Numbered from the stretch's first letter, positions 1 through 9,348 are shown. The stretch is DNA of 64,000 nucleotides from DASSUW01 sp963835525 (GCA_963835525.1 CAWIFM010000006.1:62001-126000), one strand, 5' to 3'. Numbers and translations: made by a program. The notes: a model not told the origin generated them from the letters alone.

Positions 1-837
1 GCCGCTGGTGGCGAGGCCGGTCTCGACCTCCCCGCCGGACACCACGCGGGTGCCGCGGTAGTTGGCGTTGATCGTCGCCTTGCAGTTGCCGCGCAAGAGG
101 CCCGTCGCCCACTGGATGGCGCCGAGCAGGTGCGTCTTGAGCTGCTCGGTGTAGCTGTCCGCGGTCCGGCCCATGCCGGTGAAGAAGGACCGCCCGCCGC
201 GGATGTCGCGACACCACGAGATCGGGTGGTCGGTGCCGCCGGTCGACGTCCCGTCGCCGGGCGGGTCGGCCAGCGTGCGCCAGCGCGCGACCGTGTGGAC
301 GGTGCCGGTCGGCCGCGTCTGCCAGCGGTACCAGATGTCCGTGCGGTTGAGCTCGAGCGGCAGGTCGCGCGTCGAGGGATGCACGCGGTCGCCGACCTCG
401 AGGGTCCGCGTCGTCGTCCCGGTCGGGCTCGCCGGGTCGGGGCGCGCGCCGATCAGGTCGTCGAGCAGCGCCGATCCCGGTTCGCTCTCGGCCGCGGTGC
501 CGATCCCGACGAAGCCGCCGCCACGCTCCATGAGGTCGGCGAGCGCGCCCTCCTGCTCACTGTTGAGCCGGTTGCCGGCCGTGTTCAGAAATACGACCGC
601 GCGGTAGCGCGCGAGGTTGGCTCCCCTGAAGTCCGTCGCGCGGCTCGTCGCCGTGACCTGGAAGCCACCCTGCGCGCCCAGATCGCGGATCGCCGCGATG
701 CCTGCGCTGACCTCCGGATGCCCTGCCGTGCCCGGATGGAACACGAGCACCTGCGGTGCTTGCGCGTGCGCCTGAGCGGCGCTCGCGAGCGCGATGACCG
801 CCGCCACGCCGAGCGTGTACAGCCCCCTCTTGTGCAT
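1..837 (-). CDS. Secreted ThuA-domain protein, C-terminus cut by window edge
   Basis: An open frame begins at an ATG whose first ~25 residues form a signal peptide (MHKRGLYTLGVAAVIALASA, then AQAHAQ). It continues without a stop to base 1, so the C-terminus is missing; 279 codons are visible. After the signal come QVLVFHPGTAGHPE, a stretch reading RAVVFLNTAGNRLN, and GGGFVGIGTA, the pattern of the ThuA-like fold (class I glutamine-amidotransferase-like) of secreted trehalose-utilisation-type proteins. Such proteins often occur with DUF1080 proteins, and one lies divergently next door. The catalytic function of ThuA proteins is poorly known, so a role in sugar modification or breakdown outside the cell is inference. 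Confidence 0.8.
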   Translation of the reverse strand, partial: MHKRGLYTLGVAAVIALASAAQAHAQAPQVLVFHPGTAGHPEVSAGIAAIRDLGAQGGFQVTATSRATDFRGANLARYRAVVFLNTAGNRLNSEQEGALADLMERGGGFVGIGTAAESEPGSALLDDLIGARPDPASPTGTTTRTLEVGDRVHPSTRDLPLELNRTDIWYRWQTRPTGTVHTVARWRTLADPPGDGTSTGGTDHPISWCRDIRGGRSFFTGMGRTADSYTEQLKTHLLGAIQWATGLLRGNCKATINANYRGTRVVSGGEVETGLATSG

Positions 838-1014
838 CCCGTGCTGCCTCCCGAGTAGCCGGTGGATGCGGAAAAACTTTCCGTGCGGAGTTCCGCCTTT
901 TGCAATCCAAAGTTTCACCTTTCTCGCGGCCTGTCAACCCTTGTTCGGATGCCGACACGCGGAAGGCGTATCCTCCGGTGGGATGCGGCAGTAACCGGCG
1001 GGAGGGAGGTCCCC
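838..1014. promoter_or_regulatory. Divergent intergenic region of the ThuA and DUF1080 genes
   Basis: This 177-base gap separates two divergently transcribed secreted-protein genes and is less GC-rich than its surroundings (for example ggaaaaactttccg and tttgcaatccaaagtttcac). It must hold both promoters. I cannot assign -35/-10 boxes with confidence. A GGGAGGGAGG ribosome-binding site just before base 1015 fixes the start of the rightward gene. Confidence 0.4.
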
Positions 1015-2355
1015 ATGAGACACCGCATGGCGCTCGCGGCGCTCATCGCGCTCGTGATCGTGCCTTCGGCGGCACACGCGCAGTACACGCCGCCGCCGCC
1101 CGAGCGAGGCTTCGAGTACATCTTCGACGGCACCGCCACGGGCTCCGACGCGTCGTTCGACCAGTGGCTGTCGGCCAACGGCGCCACCGCCGTCACGCTC
1201 GACCCCGCGCTCGGAGCGATGAACCCGAACACCTCGGGCTTCGGCATGAAGTGGTACCCCGTCCGGCCGCTCGGCGACGTCGTCGTCAGGCTCGAGTACC
1301 TGTGGCCGGCGGGCGCGACGCCGAACGGCGGCGTGATGGTCCGCTTCCCCGAGCCGCGCTACGTCGGCACGACCGAGGAGGTCCTGGCCCAGAAGCCCAC
1401 GGGCTACAACTACGACCTCTGCCCGGGCGCGGCCCCGTCGTTCTGCGGCCTGCCCGAGCCCGCGCCGTCGACGACCTACCGCTGGCACGGCGGCGATCTG
1501 CCGTTCCCGCCGCCGTTCCGCTACGAGGGCTCCTACTGCGCCCGCAACGGCGTCAACAATGTGACCAACATCGCGGGCACGTTCCCAGCGCCGACCGGCG
1601 GCAACGCCAACAACCACCAGCACTGGCTCTCGGTCTACTGCGGGCACGAGATCCAGATCAACGAGGCGCTACAGATCCCGGGCAGCGACGCGGTGAAGAC
1701 CGGCTCGATGTACGGCTTCGCGAACCTCAACGCCAAGCAGGCGCGCAACGACGAGCGCCAGCAGCAGGGCGTCTGGCACACGATGGAGATCCGGATGGTC
1801 GGGCAGCAGCACACGGTGCTGGTCGACGGCAAGGTGATCAACCAGTTCGACAACTCGGTGCCGCGGGTGGCCTCGCGCGTCGGCGATCCGCCGACCGTGG
1901 CGCGCCAGTTCCGGCGCGGCTACTTCGGCCTGCAGACGCACGGCGGGACCGACCGGATCTTCTACCGCGAGATCCGCGTCAAGGAGCTCGACCGGCACGA
2001 CGTCCCGCGCAACTACAAGCGGCCCAGGGTCCACGGCCACGGCAGGACGCTGACGTGCGACGCCGGCAAGTGGAGCCGGGGCGCCGACCTCGACTACGCG
2101 TGGTTCCGCAGCAACCCGATCGGACGCGATCACGTGCGCTACCACGCTCCCGCCCAGGAGGACCTCGGGAGCTTCGACGCTCCGGCCGACCCGCGGTACG
2201 GGTCGCTGGCGCTGCCGTTCCGCGGTCCGCTGAAGGTCGGCGAGGGCCGGAAGTACCGTCCGACCGCCGACGACGCGGGCAAGCTCGTCTACTGCCAGGT
2301 CTCGGCGACCGACCACGGCGCCACGGTCTGGAAGTCCGCCGTGGCTCGCGGCTGA
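1015..2355 (+). CDS. Secreted DUF1080 (3-keto-disaccharide hydrolase-like) protein
   Basis: The start is set by a strong GGGAGGGAGG site a few bases upstream and by the signal peptide that follows (MRHRMALAALIALVIVPSAA, cleavage near HAQ); an upstream in-frame start at 862 would bury the signal. The 446-residue protein has a concanavalin/LamG-like DUF1080 body: FEYIFDGT near the N-terminus, GGVMVRFPEP, then HTMEIRMVGQQHTVLVDGK and GYFGLQTHGG. DUF1080 covers secreted 3-keto-glycoside hydrolases and related sugar-binding proteins. The last ~120 residues (from about KRPRVHGHGR) look like an extra beta-rich module. The divergent ThuA gene supports extracellular carbohydrate processing. Substrate unknown. 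Confidence 0.78.
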   Translation: MRHRMALAALIALVIVPSAAHAQYTPPPPERGFEYIFDGTATGSDASFDQWLSANGATAVTLDPALGAMNPNTSGFGMKWYPVRPLGDVVVRLEYLWPAGATPNGGVMVRFPEPRYVGTTEEVLAQKPTGYNYDLCPGAAPSFCGLPEPAPSTTYRWHGGDLPFPPPFRYEGSYCARNGVNNVTNIAGTFPAPTGGNANNHQHWLSVYCGHEIQINEALQIPGSDAVKTGSMYGFANLNAKQARNDERQQQGVWHTMEIRMVGQQHTVLVDGKVINQFDNSVPRVASRVGDPPTVARQFRRGYFGLQTHGGTDRIFYREIRVKELDRHDVPRNYKRPRVHGHGRTLTCDAGKWSRGADLDYAWFRSNPIGRDHVRYHAPAQEDLGSFDAPADPRYGSLALPFRGPLKVGEGRKYRPTADDAGKLVYCQVSATDHGATVWKSAVARG

Positions 2356-2362
2356 AGGTCTT

Positions 2363-2392
2363 GCGGGGCCGGTCCCCCCGGGCCGGCCCCGC
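2363..2392. terminator. Bidirectional terminator-like hairpin
   Basis: GCGGGGCCGG pairs perfectly with CCGGCCCCGC across a 10-base loop, between the 3' ends of two convergent genes. The 10-bp GC stem has no clear T tract, as is common in high-GC actinobacteria. Confidence 0.6.
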
Positions 2393-2401
2393 ACCCTCCG
2401 T

Positions 2402-3847
2402 CTAGGCGACCTCGAGCTGGAGCATCATGGCCCGCTCCTGGTGCTCCAGGTTGTGGCAGTGGAACACGTAGCGGCCCGCGTACGGCGCGAACCGCGGCTG
2501 CACGATGACCGTCTCGCCGACGGCCACCATCACCGTGTCCTTCCACGCGCGGTCGCCCGGGTGCACCGATCCCTCCGAGCGGTCGAGCACGCGGAAGTGC
2601 ACGCCGTGGATGTGCATCGGGTGAGGGCGGTGCGAGTTGTTGACGAACAGCCAGCGCTCCGTGGTCCCGAGCCGGGCGCGGGCGTCGATGCGGTCCATCT
2701 CGAAGCCGAGCCCGGACATCTCCCAGCGCGGGATGCCGGCAGTCGAGAACATCAGGTCCCAGCGCTTCGTGGCGACCGGCGCGGGGATCTCCTCGCGTGG
2801 CCGCAGTGCCGCCGGCACACGGCCGGAGTCGGCCCGTGCGCCCGTCACGTCGAAGCGCAGCACGGCGGCGGTCGGACCGGTCCCCAGGCCGTTGACGAGC
2901 TGCACCTGGGTGCCGGCGGGGACGCGCCGGAAGTCGACCACGACGTCGACGCGCTCGGCCGGCGCCAGCGGGATCGCCGGACGTGACACCGGAGCCTCGA
3001 GCAGGCCGCCGTCGCCGGCGATCTGGACCAGCGGAGAGCCGTTCGACAGCTTCAGCTCGTAGGCGCGGGCGTTCGAGGCGTTGAGGAAGCGCAGGCGGTA
3101 GAGCGCGCGCTTGACCGCGAACCGCGGCGACACCGAGCCGTTGACGACGATCGTGTCGCCCATGAAGCCCTGGTCGATGTCCTCCGTGTAGCGCAGCGAG
3201 CCGTCGGCGTTGAAGGCGCGGTCCTGGATCACCAGCGGCACGTCGAAGTCGCCCGCCGGCAGGTCGGGCGCGACCTCGTCCTCGACGATGTAGAAGCCGG
3301 CGAGCCCGTAGAACATCGTCCGCGCCGACAGGCCGTGGGCGTGGTCGTGGTACCAGAGCGTCGCCGCGTCCTGCCCGTTCGGGTACGTGTAGGTGAACGA
3401 GCCGCCGGGCTCGATCAGCTGCATCGGATGGCCGTCGCTGGCCGCCGGGACGAGGCCGCCGTGCAGGTGCACGTTCTGCTGGAAGGACAGCCCGTTGGTC
3501 ACGTTGACCACGGTCGTGCGGCCCTTGCGGGCGCGGATCGTCGGGCCGGGGTAGATCCCGTCGTAGCCGTAGACCGGCGTGAGCTCGCCGGGGACGATCT
3601 CCGCCCGGCCCTCGCGGATCGTCAGCTCGAAGCGCTCCTCGGTCGCCGTGCTGCTCACCGGGACCAGCGTGGGCGGCAGCTGGAGGTCGGCCTGGTAGGG
3701 CTCGGCCGCCGCGACGGCGGACGTGCGGACGGCGACCGTCCTGGTCGCTGCCGTCGGCAGCAGGCACAGCGCCGCGATCGACGCCATGCCGCGCTCCATC
3801 GCGTCGCGTCGCGTCCAGAGCAGCTCGGGCGGCGTGAAGCTAGCCAC
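2402..3847 (-). CDS. Exported multicopper oxidase (CotA/bilirubin-oxidase type)
   Basis: A 481-residue laccase-like oxidase that couples one-electron oxidation of a substrate (phenols, metal ions or reduced copper) to reduction of O2 to water. All four copper motifs are present: HLHG (127-130), WYHDHAHG (165-172), HPMHIHG (about 405) and HCHNLEHQERAMM (463-475), the last supplying the type 1 Cys, His and axial Met. Near the N-terminus TRRDAMERGMASIAALCLLP resembles a Tat signal, fitting export of a folded copper enzyme. Its start overlaps the end of the blue-copper gene by 8 nt, so they form one transcript and the small protein may be its electron donor. Physiological substrate unknown. Confidence 0.9.
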   Translation of the reverse strand: MASFTPPELLWTRRDAMERGMASIAALCLLPTAATRTVAVRTSAVAAAEPYQADLQLPPTLVPVSSTATEERFELTIREGRAEIVPGELTPVYGYDGIYPGPTIRARKGRTTVVNVTNGLSFQQNVHLHGGLVPAASDGHPMQLIEPGGSFTYTYPNGQDAATLWYHDHAHGLSARTMFYGLAGFYIVEDEVAPDLPAGDFDVPLVIQDRAFNADGSLRYTEDIDQGFMGDTIVVNGSVSPRFAVKRALYRLRFLNASNARAYELKLSNGSPLVQIAGDGGLLEAPVSRPAIPLAPAERVDVVVDFRRVPAGTQVQLVNGLGTGPTAAVLRFDVTGARADSGRVPAALRPREEIPAPVATKRWDLMFSTAGIPRWEMSGLGFEMDRIDARARLGTTERWLFVNNSHRPHPMHIHGVHFRVLDRSEGSVHPGDRAWKDTVMVAVGETVIVQPRFAPYAGRYVFHCHNLEHQERAMMLQLEVA

Positions 3848-4553
3848 CGACCCTCACCTCCCCCGGATGGGTCGCCGAGCGGTTGCCCATGGCGTCGACG
3901 GCCCACAGCTCGTAGGTGTAGGTGCCGCGCGCCAGCGGGCGCTGAAGCGTCCATCTCCCCGGCTCGATCTGGCTGCGCGTGGTCACGACGTCGCCGCCGC
4001 GCGCGAAGCGGACGTTGACCGTCGACCGCTCGGACACGGTCAGTCGCACGATGGCGCGATCGCCGGTCCCGGTGACGCTGAGGGCGCTCACGGTGGGCGA
4101 GGTGGTGTCGGGCGCACCGCCGCCGGGCGGCGGCACGCCGGGCGTCGGCGTCGGGGTGGCGGTCGGAGTCGGGGTCGGCTCGCCGCCGCCGCCGACGTTG
4201 ACCGTGCCGGTCATGCCGGGATGGACCTCGCAGACGAACGTGTAGCTGCCCGCCTCGTCGAACGTCTGCTGCGGCGGCGGGTTCCACGCCGGGTCGCTCG
4301 GGAACCCCGGCTGGTTGAGCCGCGAGTCGCCGAGCAGGACGTTGTGGAAGCCCTGCGTGTTGGTCCAGGTGACGGTGTCCCCGACCTGGATGTCCACGGT
4401 GTCCGGACTCCAGAAGAAGTCGTTCGCCGTGATCGTCACGTTGGCGGCGGCACGCGCCCCGCCGGAACCATTGCTCGCCAGGACGACTGCTACAGCCGCC
4501 GCCGCGAGCACGAGCATCACGAGGCGCCGCGGCACCCCGAACCTGATCGGCAT
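3840..4553 (-). CDS. Exported plastocyanin-like blue copper protein with Pro/Thr linker
   Basis: 237 residues. A signal/anchor (RLVMLVLAAAAVAVVLA) is followed by a cupredoxin domain beginning ANVTITANDFFWSP. The copper ligands are visible: His in GFHNVLL, and Cys, His and Met in FVCEVHPGM. A PTPTPTATPTPTPG linker joins it to a C-terminal Ig-like beta domain (about residues 145-237). It is the first gene of a two-gene operon with the multicopper oxidase and probably passes electrons or copper to it at the cell surface. The promoter just upstream has a perfect TTGACA box. The linker DNA is low-complexity but in frame. Confidence 0.85.
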   Translation of the reverse strand: MPIRFGVPRRLVMLVLAAAAVAVVLASNGSGGARAAANVTITANDFFWSPDTVDIQVGDTVTWTNTQGFHNVLLGDSRLNQPGFPSDPAWNPPPQQTFDEAGSYTFVCEVHPGMTGTVNVGGGGEPTPTPTATPTPTPGVPPPGGGAPDTTSPTVSALSVTGTGDRAIVRLTVSERSTVNVRFARGGDVVTTRSQIEPGRWTLQRPLARGTYTYELWAVDAMGNRSATHPGEVRVGG

Positions 4554-4600
4554 ATGCCTGCCTCCCGCCTTCGCCCCTGCTTGCGAAAACCTGGCAGCCC

Positions 4601-4629
4601 AACCTAGGGGCGCCCTTGAGTTTTGTCAA
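4601..4629 (-). promoter_or_regulatory. Sigma70-type promoter of the cupredoxin-oxidase operon
   Basis: Read on the minus strand: TTGACA (4629-4624), 17-base spacer, TAGGTT (4606-4601), with the ATG about 48 bases downstream. The same -10 hexamer recurs in the ABC-operon promoter of this window, which strengthens both calls. Confidence 0.6.
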
Positions 4630-4642
4630 GCGAGCGCGAAAG

Positions 4643-5500
4643 TCAGCTATGTGACAGCAAAAGTGCCACCGGCAGCAGAGCCAGCGCCAGCGCGACGCTC
4701 AGGGCGAGGCCGGTGGCCGCCGTGCGCGTTGAGTAGCCGTACAGGCGCGCGAAGGCGACGATCGAGACCGGCAGCGGGCCGAAGGCGAGGATCCACGCGG
4801 CGCCCGGCAGGTCCAGCCCGAGCAGCGTGGCCGCCCCGAGCACCGCAGGCACGAAGGTCAGATGGAGCGCAAGGCCGCGCAGCGACAGCTTCGCCGTGCC
4901 GCGGCCGATCCACTCGCGGGGCCACGCCACGCCGAGCAGCAGCGCGGCGACCATCGACATCGCGATGCCCAGCCCCGTGACGATGCTGGCGACGACGGAC
5001 GGCGCGTCGATCAGCAGGCCGAACAGCAGACCGGCCACGGCGGCGACAGCCGGCGCGTAGTCGGCGAGCGCGCTGCTCGGCGACTGCTCCACGGGAGCGC
5101 GCGTGCGCAGCAGCTTCACCCCCAGCGCGATCCGCGGCTGCGTGAGCATGTCGTAGGCCACGATGAACACGCCCGCCTCCGGGCCGATCGTGACGGCGGC
5201 CACGGGCAGCGACCAGAAGGTCGGGTTGCCGAACATGCCGAAGGCGATCAGCGGCCCGTCGGTGCGATCGCGGAACAGCCGCTCGGCCAGCGCCACGGCC
5301 GACACCTGCGCGACGAGCAGCATGCCGAGCGCCGCGACGTTGCGGAGCGTGACGTCGAAGCTCCAGCCGGAGAGCACCGCCAGCAGCCCCATCCCGAATG
5401 CGAACTGCGCGCGGAACAGCACGGCGAAGTAGCGCTGCAGCCAGCGCCGGGCGCCGAGCCCGAGCACGAACGCGCCGAAGATGGGGAGCGCGACGACCAC
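4643..5500 (-). CDS. AEC-family (auxin efflux carrier-like) permease
   Basis: Starting at a GTG (VVVALPIFGAFVLGLG) this gives 285 residues with about eight to ten hydrophobic segments. The N-terminal and C-terminal halves are both membrane-rich (for example GMLLVAQVSAVALAERLF and TAATGLALSVALALALLPVA), separated by a short polar middle. FGMFGNPTFWSLPVA matches the conserved Asn/Pro crossover of AEC transporters. The longer upstream reading is Arg/Gln-rich, non-membrane and runs into the divergent protease, so it is rejected. AEC proteins export or import small carboxylates or auxin-like acids; the substrate here cannot be read. Confidence 0.72.
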   Translation of the reverse strand: MVVALPIFGAFVLGLGARRWLQRYFAVLFRAQFAFGMGLLAVLSGWSFDVTLRNVAALGMLLVAQVSAVALAERLFRDRTDGPLIAFGMFGNPTFWSLPVAAVTIGPEAGVFIVAYDMLTQPRIALGVKLLRTRAPVEQSPSSALADYAPAVAAVAGLLFGLLIDAPSVVASIVTGLGIAMSMVAALLLGVAWPREWIGRGTAKLSLRGLALHLTFVPAVLGAATLLGLDLPGAAWILAFGPLPVSIVAFARLYGYSTRTAATGLALSVALALALLPVALLLSHS

Positions 5501-5563
5501 CCTTTTGGGATAGCAGGCGTAGGATGCCCGGCAGGGGTAAATGCGGCGCTTCGGGAGGGTGCC

Positions 5564-7631
5564 ATGTACAAGCTCGCGACGTTTCTGACGGCGACGGTCG
5601 TGCTGCTGCTCGCAGGTACGGCGTCCGCCGCCGAGCCCGAGTGGCCGTGGCGGTACGACCACTGGCCGCAGCAGCAGCCGTGGCAGGAGGACGCGCCATC
5701 GGCGTCCGCGCTGCGGTTCGGCGGCGGCGAGGCTGCCGCAGCCGGTCGACCCGCAGAACTGGGTCAACCCGGACAACATGACGTGGCTCGACTACCGCAG
5801 GCCGCCGGGCACCAACTGGGCCGATCCCAACGTCAGCGGCTCCGTGCGCACGTTCAGGGGAGCGCTGGTGCTGCTCGACTATCCCAACCAGCCGTTCGTG
5901 GTCACCCAGCCGCAGGGCTCGACCGTCTTCGGCAACCCGAGCGCCGAGGCCAGCGCGATCCCGCGCGAGCAGGTGGCGCAGTTCTACGAGAACTTCCTCA
6001 ACGCGCCCGGCCAGCTCAACCGCGGGCACACGCTGCACGAGTACTGGATGGAGGACTCCGGCGGCCGCTACGGCGTCCAGCTGACGGCGTTCGGCCCGTA
6101 CACGATGCCGGGCAAGGACCACGAGTACGGCATGGAGTTCCAGCGCGGGGCCGCCTGCCCGGCCGGCGACACCTGCAACCGCAACATCCGGACCGACGGC
6201 CGCGCCGCGTGGGTCGCCGCCGAAGGCGCCCAGGTGCCCGCGCAGTTCGACTTCATCTTCTACCTGTCCGCCGGCCAGGACGAGTCGTCGACCTGGCAGG
6301 AGTTCGGCCCGATCAAGTTCCCGACCAAGGAGGACGTGACCGAGGACTTCGGCCCGCCGGATCCCGCCCTGCCGAACTGGTCGCCGACCCGCTACGTCGA
6401 GTGGACGTCGTGGGCGGCGGGCTCGTCGATCTGGCCCAACGCGGGCGGCGGCTCCTCGACCCAGGCCGAGAGCTCCGGCATGGCCGTCTTCGCCCACGAG
6501 TTCAGCCACATCCTCGGCATCGCCGACAACTACAACAACCCGTTCGGCGTGCCGGCGCGGCGCGCGTACACCGGCATCTGGGAGATGCTCAGCCGCGGCA
6601 GCTTCAACGGGCCGGGCGGCCCGCACAGCCGCTGGATGATCCCGCCGACCGGCGGCGCCTCGATGGGCGCGCAGCACATGCTGCGCAACAAGATCGATCT
6701 CCAGATGGTCGACGAGGCGAACGTGCTGCGGCTCTCGCGTGAGGCGCTGGACGAGTCCGGGTTGGTGGTCGCGCGCGTGCTCGCGCGCGTGGTGAAGCCC
6801 GACGGGGACGAGCTCTCCGGGGTCAACGTCTCGTTCGACACCGGCGACAAGAGCCCGGCGTGCGATGTGAACACCGACCCGTTCTGCGACGGCGGCCGCT
6901 ACGACAACTACACGGTCGAGGTCGTCGACCGCATGGGCACGGACTCGTTCACGCCCGACGCGGGAGTGCTGCTCGCCAAGACCAAGAACAGCGACAACAA
7001 CGCGCCGTTCGAGTGGGTGATCGACGCCAACCCGCAGCACATCGGCATGACCGACTACGTGCTGCCCGACGGCACGGAGATCCCGATCACGGTCGGCGAC
7101 TACCGCCAGCTCTCGGACGCGCTGTTCCACGCGGGCGCCGACTCGGGCAGCGAGTTCGAGCACGTCGACACAGCGAACCGGCTGCACTTCTACGTGCTCG
7201 ACGCGCACCGCACGAAGTCCGGCGAGCTGTCCTACACGGTCGCCATCCGCTCGCTCGACGGCGCCGGGCCGCAGCGGCGCGGCGTCCGGCTGCTGCCCGC
7301 GGCCGGCCTCCCGACCGGCGACGGCTGGGCACGATGCCGCTTCCCGCTGCACAACTCGGGTCGGGCCGCCGTGGCGGGCACGCACCCCGAGGACGTGAGC
7401 GCCTACCTGGACTCCGACGTCTACCGCCTGTCCGCGGACGCCAGGACGCGCGGCTGGTCGGTCTGGGTGCCGAACGAGCTGACGACCACCGAGTTCGGGC
7501 GCACCGACCTGGTCACGGTCTACGCCAAGCGCGAGTCCGGCAGCCACCTCGGGCGGATCACGCTGACCGCCACCTCGGAGAGCGACGCGGGCAAGGACGA
7601 CACGGCCACCTGCCTGGCGGTCGCGCGGTGA
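5564..7631 (+). CDS. Secreted M6-family (immune inhibitor A-like) metalloprotease, one apparent frameshift
   Basis: The signal peptide MYKLATFLTATVVLLLAGTA starts after a GGGAGGG site. About 55 codons in, near base 5720-5735, the frame shifts by one added base; beyond it the protein continues PQNWVNPDNMTWLDYRRPPG. The zinc site VFAHEFSHILGIADNY (HExxH) and ISEML/WEMLSRGS-type context identify an M6 peptidase. The product would be about 688 residues after correction, with a beta-rich C-terminal region. It should degrade proteins outside the cell. A following cupin gene overlaps its stop (GTGA). The single-base gain fits the error pattern seen elsewhere in the window, so I treat the gene as intact. 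Confidence 0.75.
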
Positions 7632-8191
7632 TCGAGGAGGCTCGGCTCGAGGACGTGGGCACGGGGCTGGCTCCGGCCGGCCCCGGCTGGTTCGTGGTCA
7701 ACGCCGCCGACGCGGCCTGGGCGCGCCACGACGCCTTCGGCAACCGCTGCGTGTTCGAGAGCAGCGACCGCGTGCTGATGGACCGCCCCGACCTCGAGCC
7801 GCAGTACTTCTCCCAGCTCGGCTACACGCTGGCGGTGCTCGAGCCGGGCAAGCCGTCGGGCATGTACCACGCGGAGTCCAGCCAGGAGGACTTCCTCGTG
7901 CTCCACGGGACCTGCCTGCTGCTGATCGAGGAGCGCCGGCGCGAGCTGCGCGCCTGGGACTTCGTCCACTGCCCGCCCGGCACCAACCACACGTTCGTCG
8001 GCACCGGCGACGGGCCGTGCGTGATCTTCATGACCGGCGCCCGGCGCGAGGACGACACGATCAACTACCCGCGCTCGGACATGGCGCTCGCCCGCGGCGC
8101 CGGGGTCGAGACCGAGACGCCCGACGCGCGCGAGGCCTACGCGCGATTCGGGCACTGGCGGCTCGGTCGCCCGGACTGGCCTATGCGGTGA
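7628..8191 (+). CDS. Cupin-domain protein
   Basis: 187 residues, starting at a GTG that overlaps the protease stop by four bases. The core is a single cupin barrel: motif 1 is GMYHAESSQEDFLVLHG and motif 2 is PPGTNHTFVGTGDGP. Metal ligands would be H (YHAE), E (QED) and H (NHTF). The protein has no signal peptide and should be cytoplasmic. Small single-domain cupins of this kind sense or isomerise small molecules; no substrate can be assigned. It is translationally coupled to the secreted protease but a functional link is not obvious. Its 3' end overlaps the convergent MBL gene by 11 bases. Confidence 0.75.
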   Translation: MIEEARLEDVGTGLAPAGPGWFVVNAADAAWARHDAFGNRCVFESSDRVLMDRPDLEPQYFSQLGYTLAVLEPGKPSGMYHAESSQEDFLVLHGTCLLLIEERRRELRAWDFVHCPPGTNHTFVGTGDGPCVIFMTGARREDDTINYPRSDMALARGAGVETETPDAREAYARFGHWRLGRPDWPMR

Positions 8192-9083
8192 ACTCGAAGC
8201 GCGTCCCGACGCTGTTCTGGATGAACGCGTCGGGAAACCGCGCCGCCATCGCGTGGATGGCCCGCCAGCCGGTGCAGTGGCAGGGCACGAGGTAGTCGGG
8301 AGACAGCTCGCCGAGCGCGTGGCAGGTCGGCGCGATGATCTTCTCGAACGCCGGCCCGCTCAGGTGGAAGCCGCCGATGACGGCGTGGATCCGGTCCACG
8401 CCGGTGAGCTTCCGCACGTAGCGGAGGATGTTCACGATGCCCGAGTGGCCGCAGCCGGTGAGGACCACGAGGCCCTTGCCGCGCACGTTGGCCACCAGCG
8501 CCTGGTCGTCGAGGATCAGCGGGTCGGGCTGCCAGCGGCCGTCGCGGTAGGCCTCGAACAGCGGGTGCCCCTTCTCGAAGTCGGTCGTGCGGTCGACCTC
8601 GCCGGTGACCAGCAGGCGCCCGTCGAGCAGGAACGACGGCTGCCGCTCCTCCACGATCTCGAAGCCCGCCCCCTCGAGCGCGGCCTTGCTGGTCGACGGC
8701 AGCTCGACCGGCGCGCTGGGGATCGCGACCCGGCGGCGGCTCCAGAAGTCCGGGTGGATGAGCACCGGCACGTTCGCTCGGCCGAGCTGCTTGACGATCC
8801 CGTCCATGCCCGTCGTGTGGTCCCAGTGGCCGTGGCTGAGCACGATGACGTCGATGTCGCCGGGCGAGAGGTCGAGCCGGCGCATGTTCTCCACCAGGCC
8901 GTCAGGTGTGAGCCCCGCGTCGAAGAGCACGCGGACGTTCCCGATCTGCACGAGGCAGGAGAAGCCGTGCTCGGCACGAGGCGGCTCGCCGGCCACGGCC
9001 TCGGCAAGCCCGTAGCGCTTCGCCGGGCCTTGATCGCTCAGCAGGAGGTCGGCCACGTTGTCGACGAGCGTCGTGACAGTCAT
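8181..9083 (-). CDS. MBL-fold metallohydrolase, COG1237-like
   Basis: 300 residues of metallo-beta-lactamase fold. The metal site is LSHGHWDHTTGM (HxHxDH), with the later His in LTGCGHSGIVN and near the C-terminus GGFHLSG and PCHCTGW. The long version with GCGHSG and GGFHL is typical of COG1237, a family annotated in archaea as the 7,8-dihydropterin-6-methyl-4-(beta-D-ribofuranosyl)aminobenzene-5'-phosphate synthase proposed for methanopterin synthesis. That annotation is weak for bacterial members, but is worth noting because an H4MPT island lies 30 kb away. No signal peptide. Could equally be a general hydrolase. Confidence 0.75.
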   Translation of the reverse strand: MTVTTLVDNVADLLLSDQGPAKRYGLAEAVAGEPPRAEHGFSCLVQIGNVRVLFDAGLTPDGLVENMRRLDLSPGDIDVIVLSHGHWDHTTGMDGIVKQLGRANVPVLIHPDFWSRRRVAIPSAPVELPSTSKAALEGAGFEIVEERQPSFLLDGRLLVTGEVDRTTDFEKGHPLFEAYRDGRWQPDPLILDDQALVANVRGKGLVVLTGCGHSGIVNILRYVRKLTGVDRIHAVIGGFHLSGPAFEKIIAPTCHALGELSPDYLVPCHCTGWRAIHAMAARFPDAFIQNSVGTRFEFTA

Positions 9084-9137
9084 GCCCGTCGACCGGCTCG
9101 AGCGGGATCGTCTCCATCCCGCCCGAGACTACGACGG

Positions 9138-9302
9138 TCAGCGAGAGAAGGCGAGACGCGAGGCCAGCGCGCGGATCCGGCGCGGGCGGTGCGCCGGCTG
9201 CGGCTGCTCGGTGGCGACGCTGCGAACGAGGCGGGCGTGCTCGGCCTCGCGGATGCGGTCGTTGGTGATGGTGAGGACCAGGGGGAGGATGGGGGAGTGC
9301 AT
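9138..9302 (-). CDS. Small conserved-looking 54-residue protein
   Basis: A short ATG frame on the minus strand encodes an N-terminal MHSPILPLVLTITNDRIREA, then AEHARLVRSV and a basic Arg/Pro-rich tail ending LASRLAFSR. An N-terminal hydrophobic piece followed by a charged helix is common in tiny actinobacterial proteins. A GGAAG stands 8 bases before the ATG. It lies in the gap upstream of the MBL gene on the same strand. No function can be given; it may be a chance frame, but competing frames here are worse. Confidence 0.4.
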   Translation of the reverse strand: MHSPILPLVLTITNDRIREAEHARLVRSVATEQPQPAHRPRRIRALASRLAFSR

Positions 9303-9348
9303 GGGGCGCAGCTTCCACCACCCTGCTTGCGGTCCACTTACGGATCCC

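Noticed and set aside
862..1014. Longer N-terminus for the DUF1080 protein
   Set aside because: It would bury a good signal peptide and ignore the strong ribosome site before base 1015.
4120..4200. Short tandem repeat (GGCGTCGG-type units)
   Set aside because: It encodes the in-frame Pro/Thr linker of the cupredoxin protein, so it is protein-level low complexity, not a CRISPR or VNTR of note.
4647..7547. 966-codon minus-strand frame across the protease and permease
   Set aside because: Low-complexity His/Val/Arg content; opposite the M6 protease with signal peptide and HExxH motif.
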